A DNA stretch of 64,000 nucleotides from Celerinatantimonas sp046054195 (lineage in GTDB: Bacteria; Pseudomonadota; Gammaproteobacteria; Enterobacterales; Celerinatantimonadaceae): the NCBI RefSeq assembly GCF_046054195.1, contig NZ_JBEQCS010000020.1, positions 1-64,000 on the forward strand, in the 5' to 3' direction. The translations under genes were made by a program, and so were the position numbers. The notes below the pieces were generated by a model, which searched no databases, was not told the origin of the DNA, and saw nothing but the letters and a program-made list of their open reading frames with translations. Within the stretch, counting starts at the first letter, position 1. Every line of letters starts with the position of its first letter. This document shows positions 1 to 8,047 of the stretch, piece after piece.

Positions 1-100
1 GTAGCTCTGGCAATGGTTATGATGTGGCTACCGATGTATTGCGATGAATAAATCAACAAAGATCAACACTGCCTAGTTCAAAACTTACCCAATCGCGCAT

Positions 101-502
101 CTATAACCATTCAAGCCCTTGATACGGGTGTGATTTAAGCGCATTGAGCCGACTGGCTAAACTGCCAACATGCACTTCCAATTTATGGCCATCGGGGTCA
201 AGTAGATAAAGCGATTCACCTTCGCTGGAGTTATTTTTCCACTGAACGACAGGATGCGCTTTAAGTCGCTCACAAACCTGATGAAATGTTCCTGATTCAA
301 CACTCAAAGCAATGTGGCTGTAATCGGTTTTAGGACAAGGCTCATCCACACTTAAACAAAGCCACAGATCACCTGCTGATAAATATGCGCCATTTTGCCA
401 TTTCACATGGCCTTTAAAACCTAATAGGTGCTGATAAAAATGAAGGGAGCGCTCAAGTTCTAAGACAGCAAGAGTAATGTGATTTAACCCGGTGATTATC
501 AT
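101..502 (-). CDS. fosA: FosA-type fosfomycin glutathione transferase
   Basis: This 133-residue cytoplasmic VOC-fold enzyme should open the epoxide of fosfomycin by adding glutathione, using Mn2+ and K+. The N-terminal NHITLAV (His8 metal ligand, Thr10), DYSHIA (His63) and KLEVHVG (Glu109) give the expected metal triad. The stretch WKNNSSEGESLYLLDPDG carries the Lys and Ser residues that bind fosfomycin and K+ in known FosA. Length matches the family (about 135). I place the start at the ATG at 502 because AGGT lies 7 bases upstream and the protein then begins exactly as FosA does; an in-frame ATG at 520 would add six residues. The gene stands alone, so resistance may be intrinsic to the chromosome. 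Close relatives such as FosX/FosB are less likely given these residues. Confidence 0.9.
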   Translation of the reverse strand: MIITGLNHITLAVLELERSLHFYQHLLGFKGHVKWQNGAYLSAGDLWLCLSVDEPCPKTDYSHIALSVESGTFHQVCERLKAHPVVQWKNNSSEGESLYLLDPDGHKLEVHVGSLASRLNALKSHPYQGLEWL

Positions 503-611
503 GTTACCTCGCGATTGCATACGGATGCGTATGCTTTCAGTTTATCGGGGCGTATCCCAAGGACTAACCGCTCAATTGCATAACGAGAATAAAAGTTATC
601 ACTCTCTAATA

Positions 612-690
612 CTAGGGGCCGTTGAGCGCTTGAGGTTGCATCGGGCCAAATCAAACGCATTGTAAACGCGGAGCCTTAATGAGTTACGGG
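612..690 (+). repeat. Partial copy of a dispersed repeat related to the element at 51.6 kb
   Basis: From ACTAGGGG onward this stretch aligns by eye with the left end of the inverted-repeat element at 51594-51864. Shared blocks are AGGGG..GTTGA, the segment AAACGCATT.T.AACGCGG and CTTAATGAGTTA. It lacks the right inverted repeat and is diverged, so it looks like a decayed or truncated copy. It sits between fosA and the terminator of the pectinesterase gene. Confidence 0.45.
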
Positions 691-692
691 CC

Positions 693-720
693 AAAAACCA
701 GTTCAGTCGAACCGGTTTTT
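693..720 (-). terminator. Rho-independent terminator after the pectinesterase gene
   Basis: A 12-bp stem (AAAAACCAGTTC pairing with GAACCGGTTTTT, one G-U pair) encloses a 4-base loop. A-runs and T-runs on both sides allow termination in either direction. It lies 14 bases beyond the stop of the leftward pectinesterase gene. Confidence 0.75.
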
Positions 721-734
721 AGCCCGAAAGTTAA

Positions 735-1964
735 CTATAAAACCGTATCGTTAAACAACCATAACCGGTTAAAATTTTGGCTATTTAAAGTTCGACTCAT
801 CAAAGCATTGCCACGAAATGGCCGCCCGGTAGTTGCGGCTTTTCCCCACGGCTTGCTTAAGTCGTAGCATGACTGGATGGTAGAGTTAGCAATCACCAAC
901 TGGCCATTAGCTGTATGACCTGGGATATAGCCGGTATGGCTCGCGCCTTGATCCCAAGCCCGTCCTAATTTAGGCGAAAAGTCTTTAAATCCTTTATCAC
1001 AGCTTAGTTTGCTATTCACCACCAAAAAGCCATACGGGAGCCATGCTGGTGTATCTGGTGCAAATACGTAAGCCGATGACGGATGACGAGTAGAAACGGT
1101 ATTAAAATGTACGCCATCAAATACCGCCTGAGCTCGACCAAAGACATAATCAACATCCCCTTCAATGTAGCTATTTTTTATATATACGCGGCTTTGGCGC
1201 GCCACATTGTATTGGTTATCTTGGCCGGCATTGTTCACAAAGAAAGTGTCCTGACGCCCCAAAAGGCGCACATTTTCGATCTGCACTTTATCGCCATCAG
1301 TGCGCAGTGCAACGCCCTGATGAGTACCAGAGCCAACAGCATCTAACATCGAGTTTTCGACCGTAACATTAGCCAGTGAAAACTGATTACTCTGGCTCCA
1401 AAGCACCGCTGAGCAAATGGTCGCAATAGTTGATTTATCTTTATTGGCACAAACTTGATACATATACCAAGCAGGGTCGCCAGCTTGATAGCGATGATGA
1501 TGATTCACCAATTTACGATACTGTGCAGGGGAGATTTTTGAATCGATAGCAAACGCAATCACGGTATCTTTGGCGCTTTTACCAGCGCCATAGAGCGTTA
1601 ATTTAGGCGCATCACTAGGAATATAAACGACCCCTTCATAACGCCCAGGCAACAGTTTAATAGCGATAGATGCACTGTCATGGTCATGAATTAGAGCACT
1701 ATTAATCGCCTGTTGAATATCTTGGAAAGGCGCTTGTCCTGCGGGCCCAACCACATATGAGGTTTTGGCAAAGGTGACACCTTCAGGCTGCCAGCTATCG
1801 GTGTGGCCTTGGGCAAAATAATTTGCAATCGTAAAATGGCGCGCTTCAGAGCTCGTCAATACTGGATGCTGGGCATTATTTTTAACCCCATGAGAGGTCA
1901 TAGGTAATGAACTACAGCCACACAAAATAGCGGTAGATAATAAGAAACTTAGCGATTTATACAC
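735..1964 (-). CDS. Pectinesterase (CE8), outer-membrane lipoprotein of PemB/YbhC type
   Basis: This 409-residue pectin methylesterase should remove methyl groups from (oligo)galacturonan. The N-terminus is a lipoprotein signal with lipobox LCGC (Cys17), so it should be anchored to a membrane, as Dickeya PemB and E. coli YbhC are in the outer membrane. The CE8 active-site blocks are intact: GRQDTF (Gln238, Asp239), GDVDYVFG (Asp270, Asp272) and LGRAWD (Arg335, Trp337). The start codon is GTG with AGGAG six bases upstream. The gene is monocistronic between two terminators. No pectate lyase or polygalacturonase lies in this window, so the partner enzymes must be elsewhere or the substrate is imported oligomers. 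Some YbhC proteins have been assigned other esterase roles, so the exact substrate is uncertain. Confidence 0.9.
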   Translation of the reverse strand: MYKSLSFLLSTAILCGCSSLPMTSHGVKNNAQHPVLTSSEARHFTIANYFAQGHTDSWQPEGVTFAKTSYVVGPAGQAPFQDIQQAINSALIHDHDSASIAIKLLPGRYEGVVYIPSDAPKLTLYGAGKSAKDTVIAFAIDSKISPAQYRKLVNHHHRYQAGDPAWYMYQVCANKDKSTIATICSAVLWSQSNQFSLANVTVENSMLDAVGSGTHQGVALRTDGDKVQIENVRLLGRQDTFFVNNAGQDNQYNVARQSRVYIKNSYIEGDVDYVFGRAQAVFDGVHFNTVSTRHPSSAYVFAPDTPAWLPYGFLVVNSKLSCDKGFKDFSPKLGRAWDQGASHTGYIPGHTANGQLVIANSTIQSCYDLSKPWGKAATTGRPFRGNALMSRTLNSQNFNRLWLFNDTVL

Positions 1965-2082
1965 GTTGGACTCCTGGTCTGCTCGGACGAAGAAGTCTTA
2001 CCGTAGCGAGAAAGAACAATTGAAACTGATAGCTTTATCATGAAAATGACAATTTTAAACCACTGTTTCAGTTTTATATATA

Positions 2083-2118
2083 ATAAAGCCGCTTAATACT
2101 GAATAAAAGCGGCTTTAT
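2083..2118 (-). terminator. Rho-independent terminator after the dehydrogenase gene
   Basis: A perfect 12-bp stem, ATAAAGCCGCTT with AAGCGGCTTTAT, encloses a 12-base loop and is followed on the minus strand by a T/A-rich run. It lies 17 bases beyond the stop codon of the gene at 2136. Confidence 0.8.
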
Positions 2119-2135
2119 CCATTGCAGCAATCAAT

Positions 2136-3047
2136 CTAGGCTAATGAAGCAAAAGCCTTTTTAATCACCGCGGCTGAGTCTTCAAAACGTTTACGCTCTT
2201 GAGCACTAAGTTCAACAGGAACAGGCTGCACAACGCCTTGAGCACCAATAATGGCAGGTTGACCAATCTGAGTTTGCAGCGCTTCATCAAATGCTGAGAC
2301 AGCAAACACACTGTGTGCATCACTAAACACCGCGTCCACCAGCCGTGCAGCAGCTGATGCAATACCAAAGCTTGTCCAGCCTTTTCCAGCAAAGACATCC
2401 CAACCACCATGACGAACATGTTGCTCAAGCGCCATCAAATCCACATCTTGCGCAGCTGGCCAACTTGTAAATGCAACGCCACCGACACGAATAGTGCTCC
2501 ATGGAATAAACTGTGAATCACCATGTTCACCCATGACATAACCATACACAGAGGCGGTATCAACGCCTAGTGTATCCCCAACCAAACGGCGCATCCGCGC
2601 ACTATCGAGCGATGTGCCTGTTCCAAACACGCGGCCTTTAGGCAATTCCAACAGTTTAGCCAGATGAGCGGTAATCACATCACACGGGTTGGTGATGTTA
2701 ATGACGACACCATCAAAGTTTGCAGCTTTAAGTTTTGGAACCCACTGCGCGACTGATGTACTGGTATCAAACAACTCATTGAGGCGGTTGGAAGTTTCTG
2801 TAACTTTGGGGCCGATAGCAACGACGACCACATCAGTTGTGGCCAACTGACTTTCATCGTTACAATCAAAGAGTACATGAGAGTTAATCAATGAGCTCAT
2901 ATCCTTAAGCTCAAGCATTTCCGAAAACGCTTTATCTTCTTTTTTATCAAACAGACTGATGTGATCGGCTAAGTTCTGGGTAGCGATGCTAAAAGCAACA
3001 TCGGCTCCGACATGACCACAACCGATGATCGAAACATGACGACTCAA
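2136..3047 (-). CDS. L-2-hydroxyacid dehydrogenase (L-lactate / L-2-hydroxyisocaproate type)
   Basis: This 303-residue cytoplasmic NAD-dependent LDH-family enzyme should interconvert a 2-oxoacid and an L-2-hydroxyacid. Seen in order are the dinucleotide loop GCGHVG (9-14), the substrate-loop Arg in NRLNELFD (Arg88), TNPCD, the Asp/Arg pair in SLDSAR and the catalytic His in GEHGDSQF (His175). Overall it looks closest to the lactobacillar L-2-hydroxyisocaproate dehydrogenase, with a matching KGWTSFG segment and PAIIG near the C-terminus. It may therefore prefer bulky branched or aromatic 2-oxoacids over pyruvate. The start is a TTG, chosen because AGGAGG sits 8 bases upstream and the protein then begins right at the first beta strand. 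The neighbouring amino-acid binding protein and amidohydrolase fit amino-acid metabolism. Confidence 0.85.
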   Translation of the reverse strand: MSRHVSIIGCGHVGADVAFSIATQNLADHISLFDKKEDKAFSEMLELKDMSSLINSHVLFDCNDESQLATTDVVVVAIGPKVTETSNRLNELFDTSTSVAQWVPKLKAANFDGVVINITNPCDVITAHLAKLLELPKGRVFGTGTSLDSARMRRLVGDTLGVDTASVYGYVMGEHGDSQFIPWSTIRVGGVAFTSWPAAQDVDLMALEQHVRHGGWDVFAGKGWTSFGIASAAARLVDAVFSDAHSVFAVSAFDEALQTQIGQPAIIGAQGVVQPVPVELSAQERKRFEDSAAVIKKAFASLA

Positions 3048-3209
3048 TGGTAAATCCTCCTTGCAATGACAGTAAACTTACCGTTTGTGCTGGCATCAGG
3101 CGAGAACGCTGCATTGAACGTGACGGATAGATGTCGCATCCGGCAATCATGCCCACCATAACAAATTTACGCATAGCGGGCAGTTAGTTAGCAATATTTT
3201 TCTAAAGAA

Positions 3210-3983
3210 TTACCGCTTTGAACCATAAATATCAAATGAGAAATATTTCTGGGCAATTTTTTGATAGCTTCCATCTTTAAGCATCTGCGCAATGGCTTGA
3301 TTAAGCTTAGCTTGGAGCTGTTTATCGCCTTTGCGCACACCGATAGCCGAACCAACACCGAAGATTTTTTTATCTTCAAGAGGTTTGCCTTTCATCGCAA
3401 ATGACTGACCGCGCGGCTGACTTAAAAAGCTTAAATCAGCACTGACGCCAGAGAGCACAGCCCCATCTAAACGGCCATTTTGCAAATCTAGATAAACTTG
3501 CGCGACATCTTTATACGAGTGCACGTCAACACCCTTATTTTGCCAATGCGCTTTGACAAACGCTTCTTGAGCAGAACCCGCTTCCACCCCAATCAATTTA
3601 CCTTTAAGCGTGCTGAGCTTAGTCGCATCCAGTGGACTTGACTTTTTAGCCACCAGATATGAGTCGATAGAATAAAGTTTATTGGTAAAATCAATCTGTT
3701 TTAGGCGAGCACTATTGACGTACATCGCTGATAAAATCGCATCAAATTTGCGAGCTTTTAGCGCGGGGATAATCCCATCGAAACTAGTATTAACCCACTT
3801 ACAATCGCTATTTAAATGCTTGCAGATGGCGTTACCCAAATCGATATCAAACCCTTTTAACGAGCCATCAGTTGCCACCGATTCAAAAGGCGGAAAAGTG
3901 GGCGCGACACCAAATGCCAGAGTCTGCGAATAAACCGCTGGAGCAGTTAAGCCAAACAACAAAGCCAACATCGTTTTTTTCAT
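3210..3983 (-). CDS. Periplasmic amino-acid binding protein (ArgT/HisJ/ArtJ type)
   Basis: This 257-residue solute-binding protein of the SBP_bac_3 family begins with a signal peptide (MKKTMLALLFGLTAPAVYS, cleaved before QTLAFG). The mature part opens with FGVAPTFPPFES and has GFDIDLGNAIC and FDGIIPALKARKFDAILSAM, the usual lobe-I segments of basic or polar amino-acid binders. A Cys pair (CKHLNSDC) matches the disulfide region of ArgT-like proteins. No permease or ATPase gene lies beside it, so it is an orphan binding protein that must dock with an ABC transporter encoded elsewhere. It shares strand and close spacing (31 bases) with the amidohydrolase upstream and is probably co-transcribed, which suggests the ligand is, or is released from, an N-acyl amino acid. 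Confidence 0.85.
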   Translation of the reverse strand: MKKTMLALLFGLTAPAVYSQTLAFGVAPTFPPFESVATDGSLKGFDIDLGNAICKHLNSDCKWVNTSFDGIIPALKARKFDAILSAMYVNSARLKQIDFTNKLYSIDSYLVAKKSSPLDATKLSTLKGKLIGVEAGSAQEAFVKAHWQNKGVDVHSYKDVAQVYLDLQNGRLDGAVLSGVSADLSFLSQPRGQSFAMKGKPLEDKKIFGVGSAIGVRKGDKQLQAKLNQAIAQMLKDGSYQKIAQKYFSFDIYGSKR

Positions 3984-4014
3984 AAAATGTCCTTATCTAT
4001 TTCTTATTCATCCA

Positions 4015-5196
4015 TTAACGCAAATACGCTTCGACCAATTTAATCCAGTAACTAGCGGCTATCGGCAATAAATCATCGTTAAAATTGTACTGTGGGTGGT
4101 GCAGTGAATGGTTCGGATTATCCGGGCCGTCATTACCGATAATCAGATAACATCCAGGGACTTTTTCCAGCATGTAAGAAAAATCTTCACTACTCATAAT
4201 TGGTTTGAGTGAGTCAATAATCCCTTCATCGCCCACCCAGTCTTGTGCGACCTGTCGGGCAAATTCAGTTTGCTCTGGCGAGTTAATCAATACCGGATAT
4301 GGCTCTTCAAAGGAGATACTGGCTTCAAGACCATACATTTTGGCATGCTCTAAGGTCAGCTCTTCAATGCGCTGATTAAGCAGTTTTCGAACCTCTGGGT
4401 TCATAGCACGAACGGTTAAGTCTAATTTGGCCTCGGCAGGGATCACATTGGAAATATCACCACTTCGAAAACTCCCGATACTGACAACAGCCGGTTCAAA
4501 CGGGTCGACATTACGCGCCACGATGGTCTGTAGTGCCATCACCAAAGAGCTTGCAGCGACAATTGGATCTGGCGTTTTATGAGGCATCGCGCCATGGCCG
4601 CCTTTTCCCGAAAAGGTGATAAACACCGTGTCCGCCGATGCCATCAACGCACCGGGATAAAATCCCAGTTGTCCAACTGGATAGCCCGGCATGTTGTGAA
4701 AACCATAAACCGCATCACATGGGAATTTCTCAAACAACCCTTCACGAATCATCACATCAGCGCCACCGCCGCCAATGCCCTCTTCGGCTGGCTGAAAAAT
4801 AACGCGTAACGTACCATTAAAATCATGGCTTAACGCCAGAGCCTTCGCACTTGCTAATAGAGATGCAGTATGGCCATCGTGACCACAGGCATGCATCGTT
4901 CCCTGATTTAAACTGGCATATTCTAAGCCGGTTTGCTCGCAAATAGGCAGCGCATCCATATCTGCTCGAAGAGCAATAATACGGCTCCCATTGCCCTTTT
5001 TCAGCGTACCGACAACTCCGGTTTTAGCCAGTCCGCGATGGACATCGTATCCCCATGATTCGAGCAACCGAGCCACTAAATCACTGGTACGATGTTCCTC
5101 AAAACTAATTTCTGGATAGGTGTGAATCTCTCTGCGCAATGCGACCATCTCATCACGGATAGCGGCAATGCTTGGCAATATTTTTTGCCTATTCAT
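4015..5196 (-). CDS. M20D family amidohydrolase (hippurate / N-acyl amino acid hydrolase type)
   Basis: This 393-residue cytoplasmic metallo-amidohydrolase resembles HipO, AbgA/B and IAA-amino-acid hydrolases. Metal ligands appear in HACGHDGHTA (Cys, His), QPAEEGIGGG (Glu pair), YGFHNMP (His) and near the C-terminus HHPQYNFND (His). A dimerisation lid domain follows around residues 185-300, with GKGGHGAMPHKTPDPI. The start is the ATG at 5196, which has GGAGGA about ten bases upstream; a longer reading frame to 5256 has no support. The likely reaction is hydrolysis of an amide such as an N-acyl amino acid. Genes downstream on the same strand encode an amino-acid binding protein and a hydroxyacid dehydrogenase, consistent with uptake, deacylation and reduction or oxidation of amino-acid derivatives. 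The true substrate cannot be read from sequence. Confidence 0.85.
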   Translation of the reverse strand: MNRQKILPSIAAIRDEMVALRREIHTYPEISFEEHRTSDLVARLLESWGYDVHRGLAKTGVVGTLKKGNGSRIIALRADMDALPICEQTGLEYASLNQGTMHACGHDGHTASLLASAKALALSHDFNGTLRVIFQPAEEGIGGGGADVMIREGLFEKFPCDAVYGFHNMPGYPVGQLGFYPGALMASADTVFITFSGKGGHGAMPHKTPDPIVAASSLVMALQTIVARNVDPFEPAVVSIGSFRSGDISNVIPAEAKLDLTVRAMNPEVRKLLNQRIEELTLEHAKMYGLEASISFEEPYPVLINSPEQTEFARQVAQDWVGDEGIIDSLKPIMSSEDFSYMLEKVPGCYLIIGNDGPDNPNHSLHHPQYNFNDDLLPIAASYWIKLVEAYLR

Positions 5197-5397
5197 GTGC
5201 TTGTTGCTCCTCCAACATCTGACCAATCCTCGGTCATACCAGTGATGGTCATCCAAAAAACTAATAATTTCAATAGACTAATTTAAAAACTAACCATCTT
5301 TTTAAGAACCACTTGAGAGTTACTTGCTCTGTTCGTTAAGCTAAAAGGCACCACGTGTATGATCAATGACACGAATGAGTCAAAATGAGGAGGTAAC

Positions 5398-6273
5398 ATG
5401 CAAAAAGTTGGCATGATCGGCTTGGGGTTGATGGGAAGCGCCTTTGCAAGTCAACTGGCTAAATCGGGGTATCAACTGCTGGCATGGAACCGCCACCAAC
5501 CATCAAATACAGAACTTCTCAATGCAGCTGGCATTACACTTGTAAACAGAGTGCAAGACGTATTTGCGGCCGACGTTGTTTTATCAATGCTCGCTGATGA
5601 TGCATCCCATGAAGAGCTATTTATTAAAAGTGGTCTGCTTGATGAGATTCCTGAAGGCAAAGTTCATGTCGTGATGGCAACCATTTCACCTGATTTTGCT
5701 CAAAACTTTGCCCAGCAACACACCCAACGTGGTTTACATTATGTCGCGGCCCCCGTGCTGGGGAACTCTAAACTTGCCCAAGCGGGTAAAGTGCATGTGT
5801 TAGCTAGTGGAGAAATCGAAGCACTGAACAAAGCCGAGCCGATTTTACGAGCACTCGGCAGTTCATTTCGCAATCTGGGCACAGAGCCAAAACAAGCGAA
5901 TACGGCCAAATTAGCGGTGAATCTATTATTAAATAATGCGGTTCAAGCATTGGCTGAATCATTTACGCTAACCGAACAAGCAGGCATAGCCAAAGAGCAG
6001 TTCGCCGAGCTCATTACTCACACTATGTTTTCAGCCCCAGCCTATAAAACCTATGCCGATGCAATGAGTCAGGAACATTTTCAACCCGCCGCATTTGCAC
6101 TGGATATGGGTGCCAAAGATATTAACCTGGCGCTAAAACTTGCCGATGAGCACGGCTTAGAGCTGCCTTTATCGAACCAGGTCAGTCAATGCTTAGATAG
6201 CGCGATACAAGCAGGATTAGGTAAATACGACCTCAGCGCGCTGCTATTGGCTCAACAACATAAATCTTCATAG
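5398..6273 (+). CDS. Beta-hydroxyacid dehydrogenase (3-hydroxyisobutyrate dehydrogenase family)
   Basis: This 291-residue NAD(P)-dependent enzyme of the HIBADH/GarR/imine-reductase superfamily has the Rossmann motif GLGLMG (residues 8-13). An interdomain segment APVLGNSKLAQAGKVHVLASG replaces the usual DAPVSGG..A..G. The putative catalytic Lys lies in KQANTAKLAVN. The all-helical C-terminal domain is complete. The missing canonical DAPVSGG suggests a substrate unlike tartronate semialdehyde or 3-hydroxyisobutyrate, perhaps an imine or a larger hydroxyacid. A very strong GAGGAGGT site precedes the ATG. It is divergent from the amidohydrolase cluster across a 201-base promoter region (5197-5397) and is followed by its own terminator. 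Confidence 0.82.
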   Translation: MQKVGMIGLGLMGSAFASQLAKSGYQLLAWNRHQPSNTELLNAAGITLVNRVQDVFAADVVLSMLADDASHEELFIKSGLLDEIPEGKVHVVMATISPDFAQNFAQQHTQRGLHYVAAPVLGNSKLAQAGKVHVLASGEIEALNKAEPILRALGSSFRNLGTEPKQANTAKLAVNLLLNNAVQALAESFTLTEQAGIAKEQFAELITHTMFSAPAYKTYADAMSQEHFQPAAFALDMGAKDINLALKLADEHGLELPLSNQVSQCLDSAIQAGLGKYDLSALLLAQQHKSS

Positions 6274-6278
6274 TGAAT

Positions 6279-6310
6279 GCGCTAGGGTCTTTTGGCCCCA
6301 GCGCCTATTT
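6279..6310 (+). terminator. Probable terminator after the beta-hydroxyacid dehydrogenase
   Basis: GCGCTAGGGTC can pair with GGCCCCAGCGC (two non-Watson-Crick positions) around a TTTT loop, followed by CTATTTATAAAATT. It begins 6 bases after the stop codon. Confidence 0.55.
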
Positions 6311-6390
6311 ATAAAATTACTGACTGTCAGGAGCGCTAAATTGAAGCTTGTCACAAAAGCCCAATGACGTTCAGCGCTTATTTCTAGCGA

Positions 6391-6413
6391 CGAATCACAC
6401 TAACGAAATCACA
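6391..6413 (+). promoter_or_regulatory. Candidate AraC-type (XylR-like) direct repeat before the xyloside operon
   Basis: CGAATCACAC and CGAAATCACAT repeat in tandem 13 bases apart, in the 266-base space between the upstream terminator and the transporter start. The second unit (GAAATCACATAA) resembles the GAAAT.ACATAA half-site of E. coli XylR. The repeat is seen; its binding by XylR is inferred. I see nothing else definite in 6311-6576 apart from AT-rich promoter-like sequence. Confidence 0.3.
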
Positions 6414-6576
6414 TAAACGCAATATAAATTATCGCAATTTCGCTTTTTCCCCGCCCTATTACCATAACTATGTCTGCGTAAAACACTTTGCCTCTGACAC
6501 AGAGGACTTTGTTGTCGCTAACTCGTTAGTGAGGCCCTCAAGGCTCAGCATGACTCTCAATAAGGAAACGACTTAG

Positions 6577-8037
6577 ATGAGCTCAAATATTGCGACGGGT
6601 GAATTTGCAAAATTATCTTGGAAAGAAAAGATAAGTTATGGTGCTGGCGATTTGGCACAGAATTTAATCTTCGGCACCATTGGTTCTATGCTGCTGTTTT
6701 ATCTCACCACCGTTTATGGCGTTTCAGCAGCAGCTGGTGCAACAATTTTTCTTATTGTGCGCTGGATTAGCGTGTTTTGGGACCCTTGGGTTGGAACCGT
6801 CGTTGATAAAAGTAATTTAGGTCGCGGACGATTCGGTAAATATCGCCCCTATCTATTGTATTTTGGCATTCCGTTAACGCTGTGCTCAGCGATGCTTTTT
6901 CTGCCTTTTGAGTCACTGCGAGGCAATATTGGCTACGCATTTATCTCATATATGGCAACCGCTTTAATCTATTCACTGGTTAATATTCCATATGGTGCGC
7001 TGAATGCATCACTAACACGTGACAATGATGAAGTATCAAAACTCACGACGGTGCGCATGACTGAAGCCAACATTGGCAATTTAATGGTCTATACCTTTTT
7101 GCCATTGCTCGTTCAGCTTGCCTCTCCTAACAAAGAATCTAAAGATATTGGATTTTTCGGGATCCATCTAAATCTTGGTGACTTTACTGACCCAAGTGCT
7201 GCCAAAGCTTACTTTTGGGTCATGAGCGGCTATATGATTATTGGCTTTTTATTATTAATGGTTACGTTCTTTGGCATCAAAGAACGAGTACTGCCCACCC
7301 AACAAGAAAGTGAAAATGTTCACTATTCGGATCTGTTCTTTGAATTAAAAGAGAATAAACCGCTACGAGTGCTCGGCATGTTCTTTTTAATTAGTTTTAC
7401 GTTCATGTTTTTTGGCAATACCGTCTGGCCTTTTTATATGCAATACAATGTCGGACATCCCGAATGGATGGCTTTTATTAATCTGATCGGAGCTATTCCT
7501 GGGATCTTTTTAGTTTTTCTCTGGCCAATTGTGCGTAAAAAAATTGGCAAAAAACAGTTCTTCTATATTTTCCTGTGGTTATTCATTGTCGGGCAACTCA
7601 TTCTCTATGTGTGGTCGCTACCGCAATTTAGAAACAATATCGCACTTGGATATATCGGCCGATTTTTAATGCAATGGGGCATTACCGCCGCAACTGGCTA
7701 TATGTGGTCACTTGTTCCCGAAGTGGTTTCTTATGGTGAATTTCACTCAAAAAAACGAGTGGCAGGGATTATCAATTCCCTAATGGGCTTATTCTTCAAA
7801 ATAGGTTTGGCGCTAGGTGGCATTATTCCAGGATATATCAACGCCTTTTTACATTTTGATGGAACAGCCAAACAACAAAACCCACTAGCATTGCTTGGAA
7901 TTCAGTGGTCAATGATCTGGGTTCCAATCATCTTGGCACTTGTTGCGATGTATATCATGAGCCGCTACCCGCTCTCAGACAGTGATGTCATCCAAATTAA
8001 TACCGACATCAGTGCCGCTAAAACACAACATATTTAA
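6577..8037 (+). CDS. GPH-family xyloside:cation symporter (YagG/XynT type)
   Basis: This 486-residue inner-membrane protein of the glycoside-pentoside-hexuronide (MelB-like) family has about 12 hydrophobic segments. Its N-terminal LSWKEKISYGAGDLAQNLIF is the typical GPH opening. The cytoplasmic loop segments DPWVGTVVDKSN and RGRFGKYRPYLL follow, with the charged residues involved in cation-sugar coupling. The next gene is a GH43 xylosidase only 10 bases downstream, the same order as yagG-yagH of E. coli and xynTB operons elsewhere. It most likely imports xylobiose or other short xylosides for intracellular cleavage. AAGGA precedes the ATG by ten bases. A second paralogue lies at 13797-15227. 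Confidence 0.88.
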   Translation: MSSNIATGEFAKLSWKEKISYGAGDLAQNLIFGTIGSMLLFYLTTVYGVSAAAGATIFLIVRWISVFWDPWVGTVVDKSNLGRGRFGKYRPYLLYFGIPLTLCSAMLFLPFESLRGNIGYAFISYMATALIYSLVNIPYGALNASLTRDNDEVSKLTTVRMTEANIGNLMVYTFLPLLVQLASPNKESKDIGFFGIHLNLGDFTDPSAAKAYFWVMSGYMIIGFLLLMVTFFGIKERVLPTQQESENVHYSDLFFELKENKPLRVLGMFFLISFTFMFFGNTVWPFYMQYNVGHPEWMAFINLIGAIPGIFLVFLWPIVRKKIGKKQFFYIFLWLFIVGQLILYVWSLPQFRNNIALGYIGRFLMQWGITAATGYMWSLVPEVVSYGEFHSKKRVAGIINSLMGLFFKIGLALGGIIPGYINAFLHFDGTAKQQNPLALLGIQWSMIWVPIILALVAMYIMSRYPLSDSDVIQINTDISAAKTQHI

Positions 8038-8047
8038 GGGATGAACC

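Noticed and set aside
3..47. Possible C-terminal end of a rightward gene entering the window (SSGNGYDVATDVLR then stop).
   Set aside because: Only 14 codons are visible and another frame is also open to a stop at 51, so coding cannot be shown.
679..867. A 62-codon rightward frame over the 3' end of the pectinesterase gene.
   Set aside because: It is antisense to a well-supported gene, spans its terminator and has no family likeness.
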